A stretch of 64,000 nt of DNA from JAXGXJ01 sp040772905 (GTDB lineage Bacteria > Actinomycetota > Thermoleophilia > RBG-16-64-13): contig JAXGXJ010000014.1 of NCBI GenBank assembly GCA_040772905.1, positions 1-64,000 of the forward strand. Reading direction: 5' to 3'. Below, in pieces: positions 30,100 through 39,673 of the stretch (position 1 is its first letter; the number at the start of each line of letters is the position of its first letter). Made by a program: the position numbers and the translations under genes. Below the pieces are notes generated by a model. The model ran no database searches. It was given only the letters and a program-made list of their open reading frames with translations, and was not told the origin of the DNA.

Positions 30100-31348
30100 G
30101 ACGGTTGAGGGTGCTGCACGTCATCGGAGGGGGCGACACCGGCGGAGCCATGACCCACCTGCTGCCGCTGCTCTCCAGCCTTGCCCTGGCTGAGTGCGAC
30201 GTGACCCTGCTCTGCTTCTGGGTGAGGGGCGGGCTGGCGAACGAGGGCGCAGGAGCGAGGGCTGTCCGTGCGCGTCCTGCCCATGAGCAACTCCTGGGAT
30301 GTCGCCGTACTGCCTGCGCTGCGCAAAGCTGCCGTGCGGAGGGGAGGGTTGGGATGTGGTGCACACCCACGGTATGCGTGCAAATCTTCCTGTGCGGGCG
30401 GTCTTCCCCTGGCGCACGCGTCGGCCGTGCCCGTTCACCACCGTCCATTCCGACCTCCTTCTCGATTACTCCTCGCCGCTGTTGGCGTGCCTATCAGGCT
30501 CGACCGGGCCACGCTGGGCCGCGTGGATAACGCGCGGCGATCGCTGTTCCGACAAAGCCTGCGCCTGCCCTGCTGCAGAGGGGGTATCCGGAGGATCGGA
30601 CGGTGCATCTGGTCGGGCATCGAGTGGCACGAGGAAACGGGGGCGACCGGGCTGTCGTCCGCCGGCGACGAGTGCGCTGAGCGGCGGGGATGGAGCGGCG
30701 ACGCCCGGCGCGGCGCGCCGGGCGGCGTCTGGGCACGGTGGCGCGGTCAGCTGCCGTGAAAGACATCGCCCTGTTGCTGGAGACGACGGCGCTCGTGCGC
30801 CGGTCCGTGCCCGAGGCGGAGTGTGTCGCGGTCGGAGACGGACCGAGCGGGCCGCGCCGAGGCACGCGCACGAACTGGGCCTGGACGGCCTCGAGGGAGC
30901 GGTGCGCCTTCACCGCTGCATCGAGCAGGTGGTTCCCGTGCTGGCCGCGGGTATGGACGTGTTCGTGGTGACGTCGGTATGAAGGCGGCGTCTCCATGTC
31001 GGTGTTGGAGGCCATGGCGGCCGGGTTCGTGGTCAGCACGGCCGCTGGCGGGGTGGCCGAGGCTGTGGAGGACGGGGTGACGGGGTTCGTGGTGTCGCGC
31101 TGGGTGCGCCTGCCGGGGCTGCAGCCGGGTTGAGCGCACGCCGCCCTGCTCGCTGACCCCCACCTGCGCGCCCGATGGGCGAGGCGGGTGCCGCCCGGCG
31201 CGCCGCCCTTCCTGGCCGAACACGCGGCGGCCCGCACCCGGCGGGCCTACGAGCGCCGCCTGCTGCGCGCGACGGGCTACTTCCGCGTCAGAGCTCTCAG
31301 GGAGAGGACCCATGCTCCGGCGCAGCATCGTCCAGACCCCGTCTCTTG
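30096..31348 (+). pseudogene. Glycosyltransferase family 4-like protein (1), frame broken
   Basis: ATG 30096 follows GAGGAGA. The N-terminus, MRRLRVLHVIGGGDTGGAMT, is the GT-B Gly-rich loop of GT4 enzymes. WDVVHTHGMRANLPVR follows, and the C-terminal donor-binding domain has VPVLAAGMDVFVVTSV and SVLEAMAAGFVVSTAAGGVAEAV, the usual E-x7-E-like region. Multiple indels interrupt it. It probably adds a sugar to a lipid-linked precursor on the cytoplasmic face. The donor is unknown. Confidence 0.7.
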
Positions 31349-32787
31349 ACTGGGGTGCGATGACCAGTGCATCAACAGATCATGCACCGTTTGGCGCAGC
31401 AGACCAATCGCGTGCTCATGGGAGGAACCCGTCACCATGCCGGGCTCCGCTCAAGGTCCCGGCCCGCTGGCGGCGCTGGGCGCTTGGCACCAGTCGCCGG
31501 GTGGAGGTGGACGGTGGACGCTCACCTGCCCCCGGTGCTGCCGTTCGGCAACATGCGCCCCGTCGTGAACGACGCGAACGAGGCTGTACTCGCCTGCCAG
31601 CTTGCGCTGGGCGATGAACAGGGCTCTCGTTCGATGCCGCGTACATCCTGTGGACCTATCTTCCCCACCACGGTGGCCCTCCTCGATCGGATGGGGGTCC
31701 GGGCGGGGTCCGATCCCCCGCAAGCCGACATCGCCGCCGATGGAGCCACAAGCGACGATCACTCTTGCCGGCGCGGCCGCCGCCGGCTGATGACGTCCTG
31801 CTCCGGCGAGGCATGGCCCCTGTCGACCGTGCCGGCCTGGCGTGGTGGGGACAGACCATCGGAGCGAGACTGGAGGGGGCCGCGCGCGCAAGCGGGGCGA
31901 AGCGCCGGGGGAACGGAGACCTCCGGTGGCGGCACGACGCCGCGTACCTCGCGAGCCGGGTGCCGTCCTTGGTCTCTACCACTGCGTGGACGAGCACTCG
32001 GCGTTCCCCGGGTCTGTCGACTTCGCCGTGGTCCGCGCCTACGACGACGAGCTCACGCGCCGGGCCGACCTGGTCATCACCACCTCCGAGAACCTGGTAG
32101 GCAGCGACCCGATCGGCTCTCAACCTGCACACCTACACCGTCCTCAATGCCGCCGACGTGGAGATCTTCAACCGGGCCCTCGACGACGACCTGGGCTTCC
32201 CCGCCGATCTTGCCGCCATCCCCGCCCTCGTCTGGGAGTGGTGGGCCTGCACGATTCGCGTCTGGATGTCGACGCCCTGAAGCGCTGGCGCTGGCCGATC
32301 CCAGCTGGCAGGTGGTGCTCATCGGACCGGTACAGGGTCAGGTGGACGAGACCCGTCTGCGCAGGCATCCCCCAACATCCATCTGCTGGGCGAGAAGCCG
32401 CGCCCCGAGTTGCCTGGCTACTTGAAAGGCATGGCGGCGGCGCTCATCCCTACAAAGCCAACGAACTCACGCGCAACATATTCCCGCTGGCGCCTCTTCG
32501 AGTATCTGGCTGCCGGGTTGCCTTGCGCTTCGGGGCTGCCGGAGTTGCCGGCTTCGCCGGTGTGATCGGGCTGCCTGCCTCCGCGGCTGAGTATCCACAA
32601 GAGGTGCGTCGCGCGCTGGCGGAAGACACCTTGAGAGGCGCATGTCCAGGGTGAAGCTTGCCTCGCAAAACACCTGGGACCATCGTGTGGAAGACATCTC
32701 GCGCCTGGTGGAGGAGGCGCTGGCCCGAGTGGGGCATGACGCCCGACGCAGTGAGCGGCCGGATGGTGGGACGGGGGTGCGGTCGTG
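31312..32787 (+). pseudogene. Glycosyltransferase, TuaH/WcfI-like (2), frame broken
   Basis: Starts at ATG 31312 (GGGAGAGG upstream), overlapping the end of the preceding transferase. Blocks visible across frames: DWGAMT then HQQIMHRLAQQTNRVL near the N-terminus; a YHCVDEHSAFPG stretch; DLVITTSENL; FPADLAAIPRPRLGVVGLHD; ADPSWQVVLIGPVQ; GYLKGMAAALIPYKANELTR; and a final VRRALAEDTL. This is the pattern of GT-B glycosyltransferases that begin with an RxQ-H-x-M motif, as in teichuronic-acid TuaH-like proteins. Several indels occur. The sugar specificity is unknown. Confidence 0.65.
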
Positions 32788-34057
32788 AGGATCCTACTAC
32801 CTACCATGCGCGATCCCTGCAGATCGGGGGACCAGCACACATGGCGCGCCGTTGGCCCAAGGGCTGCGCGAGATCGGCCACGTGGTGCAGGAGTTCTACC
32901 CTGGTGCCGCCATCCCCTGCACCGGTGCGGAAGGCGGACTCATCTGGCCGGCCGGCGTCCTCAACCGCGCACGCAAAGGCTGGGGGATGCTGTGGCCGGC
33001 GGAGGCCCGGCGGCGCTTCCGGCTGCGCGCACGGCCAGCGGAGAGCGTGTGAAAGGGCCCGTGAAGCCGGGAGCCGTGGAGTCCTGGAACGCGCAGGAGG
33101 TCTACTCCGTCCCCTATCTGCGGGCAGTCGCGGATGAGTGTGGCATCCCGCTGGTGCTGACGTTGCACGGATATCCTCTCTACGAGTCGGTGCCGAGGTG
33201 CTGCCAGCACGGCTCGTCAGGGCTGGCCTACCTCATGGGCCGAGATGCGCGCGCTCCGTCTGGCCGATGCCGGTGGTGACCGTGGATGGACGCCTGTACC
33301 GGCACGCGCTGCGGCTGGTGCCGGAGCGGGGTGATCGCATCTACACCCTTGATGAACTTCATCGACACCACCACCTTCGCCCTGGCTGCCGACGCGCACG
33401 AAGAACAAGAGCTGCGCCGCGTATTGCGGCAACGCTGGACATCCTGGTGGATGCGGTGCTGTTCGTCCCTGGAGGCTGGCAAGAAGAACGGGGTCGGCAT
33501 CCCAGCCTTGCTCTGGCGTCCATGTCGGCGAGTGACCGCGAACGCTTCCCGCTGCTTCACGCCGCGAGGGGCGAGCGCCGAGATGGAGCGGATCGTCCGC
33601 GAGAACGGCTTGGACAAGCACGTGCGCCTGTTGGGGGGCAGGGACGGAAGCCGTCTTGGAGCTCACGGTCAGCCTGGCCGACATCGTGCTGGTGCCCTGC
33701 ACTTCGAGAACGTGGAGGGGAAGTGACCCCGCTGTCGGCCTGGAGGCCATGGCTGGGCCGGCCCTCATCGCGGGGGACGTCGGCGGCTTGGCCGAGATGG
33801 TGGTGGACGGCGAGACAGGTCTGCTGCGCCTGCCGACGCGCAGGCCCTGGCGGAGACATCCCGCGGCTGGCCGCCGCCCCCGACGAAGGTGCCCGCATGG
33901 CCGGCGGCCGCCCGCGACTACGTGGTGGCGGAACCATTCTCATCCGCGGGCGGCGCAGGCCTACGCCGAGGTACCGGCGCGCCGCTGCCCAGGGCGACGC
34001 TGCGCCACTCGACGACCTACTGGCCGGGGCGCGACCGGCCACCCCGCCGTCCCGACC
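32785..34057 (+). pseudogene. Glycosyltransferase family 4-like protein (3), frame broken
   Basis: GTG start at 32785 overlapping the previous stop. The N-terminus MRILLPTMRDP is followed by LAQGLREIGHVVQEFYPG, VYSVPYLRAVADECGIPLVL and TLHGYPLYESV. The C-terminal half has MERIVRENGLDKHVRLLGG, LADIVLVP, LEAMAGPALIAGDVGGLAEM and VVDGETGLLRLP, the classic GT4 nucleotide-sugar site. It is spread over three frames. It probably acts in the same glycan pathway as its neighbours. Confidence 0.7.
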
Positions 34058-34949
34058 ATGGCCCTCACCGTCCGTGTTGGGTTTCACCATGGACGCGGTC
34101 ACTCTGGAGCAGGCTGCCCGCTGGGTCGCAGTCACGGCTGGTCAGAGTCCCGGCGGGCACGAACTCGGCTCGCCGTGTCGTTCAACCTGAACTGGCCGTG
34201 TACGTGCACAGCGCGATCCTCTGGCTGCCGAGGCGCTACTGGAAGCCGACCTCTGTTATCCTGATGGAGTGGAGCCGTCTGGGCCGCCGGTCGCCAGGGA
34301 GCCCGCTCAGGACTTCCGACCACCTCACGGTTTCCCGGCGCCGACGCCAGAGTCCGGCACCGCGCCGAGTCCGGCCCTGTCCCCCTGAGCGCGTCGCTGA
34401 TCGACCTGGCCCAGCGGGCGGAGCTGGCGGCCGGGCAAGGCCTGTCGGTGTTCTTCCTGGGGGCGGCTCCGGAGTAGCGCCGGAAGAGGCTGCGCGGCGT
34501 TCAGGTGGAGCGGCCCTCTCTGCGGGTCGCCGGCACCCACCACGGCTACTTCCGTGCAGCCGGAGAAGCGGATGTGGTCGACATGGTGCGCGCCGCCTGG
34601 GCTCCGACATCGCTCGTGGCCATGGGGGCGCCCCGCCAGGAGATCCTTCTCCACCGCCACTGCGATCGATGGGGTGCGGCCGTCGGCTTGGGCATAGGCG
34701 GCAGCTTCGATGTCTGGCCGGGGTGGTCACGCGTGCTCCCGCGGCTTGGACGTGCAGCGCGTATCGAGTGGTTGTATCGTCTGGCCTCCGATCCCCGTCG
34801 CATCCGTCGCCAGAAGGCGTGCCGCCGGCCACGCGCAGCCCAGGTGGTACGCTGGGCCCCCCGACGATTATGGGCTCGCCGCGCCGCCGTGCGGTCGCCC
34901 CGCCGACACCGGCGAGCACCACTCCGAGCACGGGGACGACCTGGCGTGA
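34058..34949 (+). pseudogene. tagA: WecG/TagA/CpsF family N-acetylmannosaminyltransferase, frame broken
   Basis: Transfers ManNAc from UDP-ManNAc to undecaprenyl-linked GlcNAc. The family pattern is seen in pieces: VLGFTMDAVTLEQAARWV, FNLNWP/ELAVYVHSA, DGVEPSGPP, GLSVFFLGAA, VAGTHHGYF, VVAMGAPRQEI-like LVAMGAPRQEILLHRH, AVGLGIGGSFDVWPG and WLYRLASDPRRIRRQK. The stop TGA (34947-34949) overlaps the csaB GTG, so the pair is translationally coupled. Indels in the first half are probably artefactual. Together with wecB it predicts a ManNAc-containing polymer, the sugar that CsaB pyruvylates. Confidence 0.8.
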
Positions 34950-36129
34950 GATACCTCATCAGCGGCTACTACGGTGAGGGCAACGTCGGCGACGAGGCCA
35001 TCCTGGCCGGGATTATGCAGGAGATCGCGCATCGCGACCCGTCCGCCGGCTTCACCGTGCTGTCGTTCGATCCTGCCGATACCGGCCGCCGTCACGGCGG
35101 CGGCCGCGTCCCTCTGGAAGTCGTGTCTACGAGCCTCCGCCTCCACGGGCCTGCGCGCGGTCGGCGAAGCGCCTGACCTGCTCATCAGCGGCGGGGGCAG
35201 CTTCTGCACGAGGCCGACTTCGCCCTGCACGGACAGTCCTTCTTGTTCCGCTCGAAAGCTCCGCCCCATCCCCTACTTCCTGTCGGTGATCCTCATGGCC
35301 CGTTCTGCCAACGTGCCCGCTTCATGTGGTACGCACAGGGACTCGGCCCGCTCCACACCAGGCGGCGCGCAGGGCTGTGGCCGCCGCGGGGTCGGTGTCG
35401 CAGCTGGTCACCTGGCGCGACCCGGATTCCGCCTGGCCTCGCCTACGACGTGGGCATGCGGGCGCCGGTCCAGGCTATCGTGCCCGATCCCGCGTACGCG
35501 CTTGTACCCGCCTCGACATGAGGACGCCCTGCAGCGGCTGCACCGCCGGACTCGAGCCCGGCAGCCGTTACGTGGCCGTCTGTCCCCGCCCCTGGCTGGG
35601 GCGCACCGCGTACCTGGAGAACCTGGGTCAAGCGCTGGAAGATCTGGTGGCGCTCTCCGACCTCAGGGTCTTGTTCGTGCCGTTCCATGAGTCTCAAGAC
35701 CCGCCGGTGGCGGCGCGGCCGGCTTTTGCCGGCCGCGCCCTCTCCCTGCCCGCCGTCACTTCCGCGCCCCTGTTGGCGGCGGTCCTCGGTGGGGCCGAGG
35801 CGGTGGTGGCCATGCGCCTGCACAGCGGCATCCTCTCGGCCACCGTCGGCACGCCCGCGGTGGTAGTGGACTACGATCCCAAGACCAGCGCCTTCGCCGC
35901 CCAGACCGGGCAGTCGGAGTGGTGTGTGTCCGTCGACGACCTGGAGACCCCGGCCGGGGCGGCCGTCCTCAGCGCCAAGCTGGGACGCACCTTGGCCCAG
36001 GCCGGCGCGCGCCGCGCTTCGCTCGCGCGCGCGACCGCCCCTCTTCGCGCGGAGGCCGGCCGCACCGCGCAGATGGCCGTCCAGCTGGCGGCCAACGGCA
36101 GTGTCTATCCGGGCGGGGGCAAGGCTTGA
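34946..36129 (+). pseudogene. csaB: Polysaccharide pyruvyl transferase CsaB, frame broken in the first half
   Basis: CsaB adds a pyruvate ketal to ManNAc of the secondary cell-wall polymer, creating the ligand for SLH domains. The GTG start at 34946 gives MRYLISGYYGEGNVGDEAI, the family N-terminus. LLISGGGSF, FMWYAQGLGPL and MRAPVQAIVPDPAYAL follow in other frames. The last 200 residues are uninterrupted: YVAVCPRPWLGRTAYL, VLFVPFHESQD, AVVAMRLHSGILSATVGTP and VDYDPKTSAFA. At least four indels lie between 35090 and 35560. The final TGA overlaps the murJ TTG start. The many SLH proteins downstream are the expected clients. Confidence 0.85.
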
Positions 36130-37910
36130 CCGGCGGACAGTCGCGGGGCGGCAGTCGCGGTCCGCTCGACTCAGGGCCGGGGCGGCCCGCCGCCTCACCC
36201 ATCGCCGGCGGTCCCGACCTCGAACCGGGATTCCTCGGCGACGATCTGGGCGTCGCATCCGCCGAGGCCGCCGACGCTGCCGACGCCGCCGAGGCTACCG
36301 CTCAGGTCGCCGACGCCCCTCCGCCTCCCGACTCCGGCCGCTCGGTGCGCGCCGTGGTGGGCAGGGCAGCGCTCATAATCGTGGCGGCGACGTTGGTGGG
36401 GCGCATCCTGGGGCTCCTCCGCGATATCGCCGTAGCCTACTTCTTCGGTGCTCAAGCCGACACCGACGCCTTCTTTCTCGCCTACCGCATCCCCTATCTG
36501 CTCACGCTCATGGTGGCGGGTGCGCTCACCGCCACCTTCGTCCCCCTCTTCAGCTACCACCTGGCCAAGGGCCGGCGCCAGGAGGCCTGGAACCTCTCGG
36601 TGAACGTGGGCAACGTCATCTGCGTCATCCTCATCGCCCTCACCGTCGTGCTCATCGTGCTCGCTCCGTGGATCATCCCGCTGGTGGGCTTCGGCTTCGA
36701 CGAGGCCACGGCGAGCCGGGCCGTCTTCCTCTTCCGCATCCTCATGATCGGCTTCGTGTTCGAGGGTCTCACAGGCCTGCTCATCGGCATGCTCAACTCG
36801 CTCAAGCGTTTCGCCCTGGCCGCCTTCGCCCCCGCCGTGGGTACGGTCATCACGCTCATCGTCATGATGGCCTTCGCCCGCAGCCTGGGCATCACCGCCC
36901 TCGCCATCGGCAGCGTGGTGGGCTGGATCGCCGGCCTGGCCGTGCTCTTCCCGGGGTTGCGCGACCAGCAGATCAAGTATCGGCCGCGTATCGACTGGCA
37001 CGATCCCGGCCTGCGCGAGGTAGGTGCGATGGTCTGGCCCATACTCATCGGCTCGGCTGTGGGCAAGATCAGCATCTTCGCCACCCAGGTGCTGGGCTCT
37101 ATGCTGGAGGTGGGATCCATCTCCAGCCTCAGCTACGCCGAGAAGCTGTTCCAGCTGCCGTTGGGCCTGTTCGTGGCCGGCATCACGGTGCCGGTGTTCC
37201 CGCTCCTCTCCGAGCAGGTGGCGGCGGGGGCGCCCGAGCGGGTGAAGGCCACGGTCAGCTTCTCCATGCGCCTGATGGGCTTCCTGATGGTCCCGGTGAC
37301 TGTGGGCGTGATCCTCCTGCGCTATCCCATCATCGGACTGATCCTGGAGCACGGCGAGTTCACCCCCGACGACACGGCCCGCACCGCCTGGGCCCTTCTC
37401 TTCCTGAGCCTGGGCCTGTACGCCTATGCCGGCCGCGACACGCTCACCCGCGTGTTCTACGCCTACCACGACACCCGCACCCCGGTGAAGATCAGCGTGT
37501 TCACGGTGGCCATCAACGTGGGACTCTCGTATCTCTTCATGCAGTACATGGGCGTGGGCGGGCTGGCGCTGGGCACCACGGTGGCGCTCAGCGTGAACTT
37601 CCTGGTGCTCATCTGGCTGCTCAAGCGCAAGGTGGGATCCATGGATTTCGGACGCATGTTCACGTCGCTGGGTTTGGTGCTGGGGCTCTCGGCAGTGATG
37701 GGTGTCGCCGTGTGGGCGGTCGACTTCGCGCTGGAACAGGTGGTGGGCGCATCGACTTTCGGGTACGCGGTGCGCCTGGTTGTGGGCGTCGTGGTGGGTG
37801 TGTTCGTCTTTCTCTCGGCGGCGAGGCTTGTTAGAATGCCCGAACTTGCCGAAGTAACAGATATGTTGCGCGCGATCATCAAGCGGAGACGCGGGCAGCA
37901 GGCCGGGTAG
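36126..37910 (+). CDS. murJ: Lipid II/polyprenyl-glycan flippase, MurJ (MviN) family
   Basis: About 594 residues from a TTG at 36126 that overlaps the csaB stop (TTGA). A 75-residue hydrophilic Ala/Asp-rich N-terminal extension precedes the MviN fold, which begins VGRAALIIVAATLVGRILGLLRDIA and shows QADTDAFFLAYRIPYLL and about 14 hydrophobic segments. GEFTPDDTARTAWALLF and the conserved YAGRDTLTRVFYAYHDTRTP region (family RVFYA) are near the end. It could flip lipid II, or, given its coupling to csaB, the pyruvylated-polymer precursor. The frame is clean again from here. Confidence 0.92.
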   Translation: MTGGQSRGGSRGPLDSGPGRPAASPIAGGPDLEPGFLGDDLGVASAEAADAADAAEATAQVADAPPPPDSGRSVRAVVGRAALIIVAATLVGRILGLLRDIAVAYFFGAQADTDAFFLAYRIPYLLTLMVAGALTATFVPLFSYHLAKGRRQEAWNLSVNVGNVICVILIALTVVLIVLAPWIIPLVGFGFDEATASRAVFLFRILMIGFVFEGLTGLLIGMLNSLKRFALAAFAPAVGTVITLIVMMAFARSLGITALAIGSVVGWIAGLAVLFPGLRDQQIKYRPRIDWHDPGLREVGAMVWPILIGSAVGKISIFATQVLGSMLEVGSISSLSYAEKLFQLPLGLFVAGITVPVFPLLSEQVAAGAPERVKATVSFSMRLMGFLMVPVTVGVILLRYPIIGLILEHGEFTPDDTARTAWALLFLSLGLYAYAGRDTLTRVFYAYHDTRTPVKISVFTVAINVGLSYLFMQYMGVGGLALGTTVALSVNFLVLIWLLKRKVGSMDFGRMFTSLGLVLGLSAVMGVAVWAVDFALEQVVGASTFGYAVRLVVGVVVGVFVFLSAARLVRMPELAEVTDMLRAIIKRRRGQQAG

Positions 37911-37983
37911 GCCGCGAGGCCTCGGACATCGGCGAGAGCCGCGATGCGACAGGCCGAAGTGTCAATCCGGTCGCAATACGGTT

Positions 37984-38011
37984 GCCGGGTGGCAGGAGAA
38001 ATCTTGCCGGC
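37984..38011 (+). promoter_or_regulatory. GAAA-tetraloop hairpin in the leader of the M23/SLH gene
   Basis: GCCGG (37984-37988), GTGG bulge, CAGGA (37993-37997), loop GAAA, TCTTG (38002-38006), CCGGC (38007-38011). It lies in the 162-base murJ-to-CTG interval, followed by GCGTACGC and GGTAGGTAG. I could not match it to a known riboswitch class. Confidence 0.4.
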
Positions 38012-38072
38012 GGCGTACGCAGGTAGGTAGATATTTATGGCCGCGACAGGATCAAACCACAAGGAGAGACAC

Positions 38073-39662
38073 CTGGCGCAGCCGCCGAGGGGCCTCCGTG
38101 CCGCATGTGCGTCCGGCGGACGGCTCCATTGCTCCATCTTGGTGCTGGCGGTTCTGCTGGTCGTCGCCCTCTGCCTTCTCGCCCTCCCGTTCTCGCCCGC
38201 TCCGGCGGAGGCCGCCGACACCACGGCTGTGGGGCAGCTGACGGGGGCGGACCTCGCGGCTGCACTGGAACTCGAGGGCGACGTGGGACTCATGGCCGCC
38301 GGTGATCTCTACGCCGCCGCGGTGGTGGGGTCGGGTGCTCCTGTGATCCCCATCATCTTCCCGCTAGAGAACCGGAAGGACGTCACCTACTTCGTCGACA
38401 CCTTCGGTGCGCCGCGGTCCGGGGGCCGCACCCACGCCGGTAACGACCTCATGGCGCCCAAGATGGCCCGCCTTGTGGCGGTGGTCGACGGCACCATCGA
38501 CTGGCTCAACACCACAGGCAAGCTGTCCAGCTACAACAACCTGCCCTATTACAACATCCTGTTGCGGGGCGACGACGGCAACGACTACTTCTACGTACAC
38601 CTCAACAACGACACACCGGGCACCGATGACGCCATGGGCGGGGTGGAGAACGCCTACGCTCTCGGTCTCAAGAACGGTCAACGCGTCAAGGCCGGGGACT
38701 TCATCGGCTACGTGGGCGACAGCGGCAACGCCGAGGACACCGGCAGCCACCTTCACTTCGAGATCCACTTGGGCGGCTACGTGAGCGCCTCGGGCACCCA
38801 GACCTGTTCGCCCAGCGCCATCAACCCCTACAACAGCCTGAAAGCGGCGCCCACGGTGGAGGAGTGGCTCAACGACGGCAAGCCGGCGCTGACGACCACC
38901 ACCACCAAGCCCGCGCCCGCCACCACGACCGCCACCACGGTCAAGCCCACGACCACCACGACGACCACGGGCGGGCCCACCACGGGCTCCACGGCCTTCC
39001 GTACCACCACCACCACGCCTCCGACCACCGTCGCGCCGCCCACCGGCTCCGCGGTGAAGGGCTTCACCGACGTCCGCACCACCGACTGGTTCTATCGTGA
39101 CTTCGCCTATGCTCTGGAGAACGGCATCGTGAGCGCCGAGGTCGACAACCGCTTCCGGCCCTACTCCATGGTGTCGCGGGCCCTGTTCACCGCTTACCTG
39201 GTGCGGACCATGGCGCCCGATGAGATAGCCGCCCTCGGCAGCGTCGACACTGATTGGGACAGCGAACCCGCCCCGCCCATCTTCGGCGACGTGCCCGCCG
39301 ATCACTGGGCCCATGCCGAGATCGAAGCCGCCGCCCGGCTGGGACTGGTGCGTGGCACAGGCGACGGCACCACCTTCACGCCGGAGGCCCTGGTGACCAG
39401 GGCACAGATGGCCGCCATGCTCTGCCGGGCACTGGGTGCGGCGTCCACCGAGGGCTCGTCGGCAGGCGGCGCCCACCTCATCTACAAGGACATCCCCAAA
39501 GGCTACTGGGCCCAGGGTGCCATCGTGCTGGCGCGTACCTACGGTCTCATGTGTGGAGACACCAACGACTGCTTCCGACCGGACGAGAACACCACAAGAG
39601 CTCAGGCCGTCACTGTGATGGCCCGGCTGTTGCGGCTGCTGCAAGGAGAGGCAGGCTCATAG
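38073..39662 (+). CDS. M23 peptidase with Thr-rich linker and three SLH domains
   Basis: Secreted peptidoglycan endopeptidase-like protein anchored by SLH domains. The frame opens at ATG 38037, but AAGGAG at 38061-38066 sits 6 bases before an in-frame CTG at 38073, which is the better translational start. A signal segment (ILVLAVLLVVALCLLALP...AEAA) precedes an M23 domain with zinc ligands in HAGNDL and HLHFEIH. A linker of about 60 residues rich in T and P (TTTTTKPAPATTT type) follows, then three SLH modules (FTDVRTTDWFYRDFAYALEN; FGDVPADHWAHAEIEAAARL; YKDIPKGYWAQGAIVLA). First of three adjacent SLH cell-wall enzymes. Confidence 0.9.
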   Translation: MAQPPRGLRAACASGGRLHCSILVLAVLLVVALCLLALPFSPAPAEAADTTAVGQLTGADLAAALELEGDVGLMAAGDLYAAAVVGSGAPVIPIIFPLENRKDVTYFVDTFGAPRSGGRTHAGNDLMAPKMARLVAVVDGTIDWLNTTGKLSSYNNLPYYNILLRGDDGNDYFYVHLNNDTPGTDDAMGGVENAYALGLKNGQRVKAGDFIGYVGDSGNAEDTGSHLHFEIHLGGYVSASGTQTCSPSAINPYNSLKAAPTVEEWLNDGKPALTTTTTKPAPATTTATTVKPTTTTTTTGGPTTGSTAFRTTTTTPPTTVAPPTGSAVKGFTDVRTTDWFYRDFAYALENGIVSAEVDNRFRPYSMVSRALFTAYLVRTMAPDEIAALGSVDTDWDSEPAPPIFGDVPADHWAHAEIEAAARLGLVRGTGDGTTFTPEALVTRAQMAAMLCRALGAASTEGSSAGGAHLIYKDIPKGYWAQGAIVLARTYGLMCGDTNDCFRPDENTTRAQAVTVMARLLRLLQGEAGS

Positions 39663-39673
39663 CAACCTCCGTC

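Noticed and set aside
37911..38036. c-di-GMP (GEMM) or c-di-AMP (ydaO) riboswitch upstream of the M23 gene
   Set aside because: The GAAA tetraloop and GGTAGGTAG are suggestive, but the conserved cores of either class could not be aligned.
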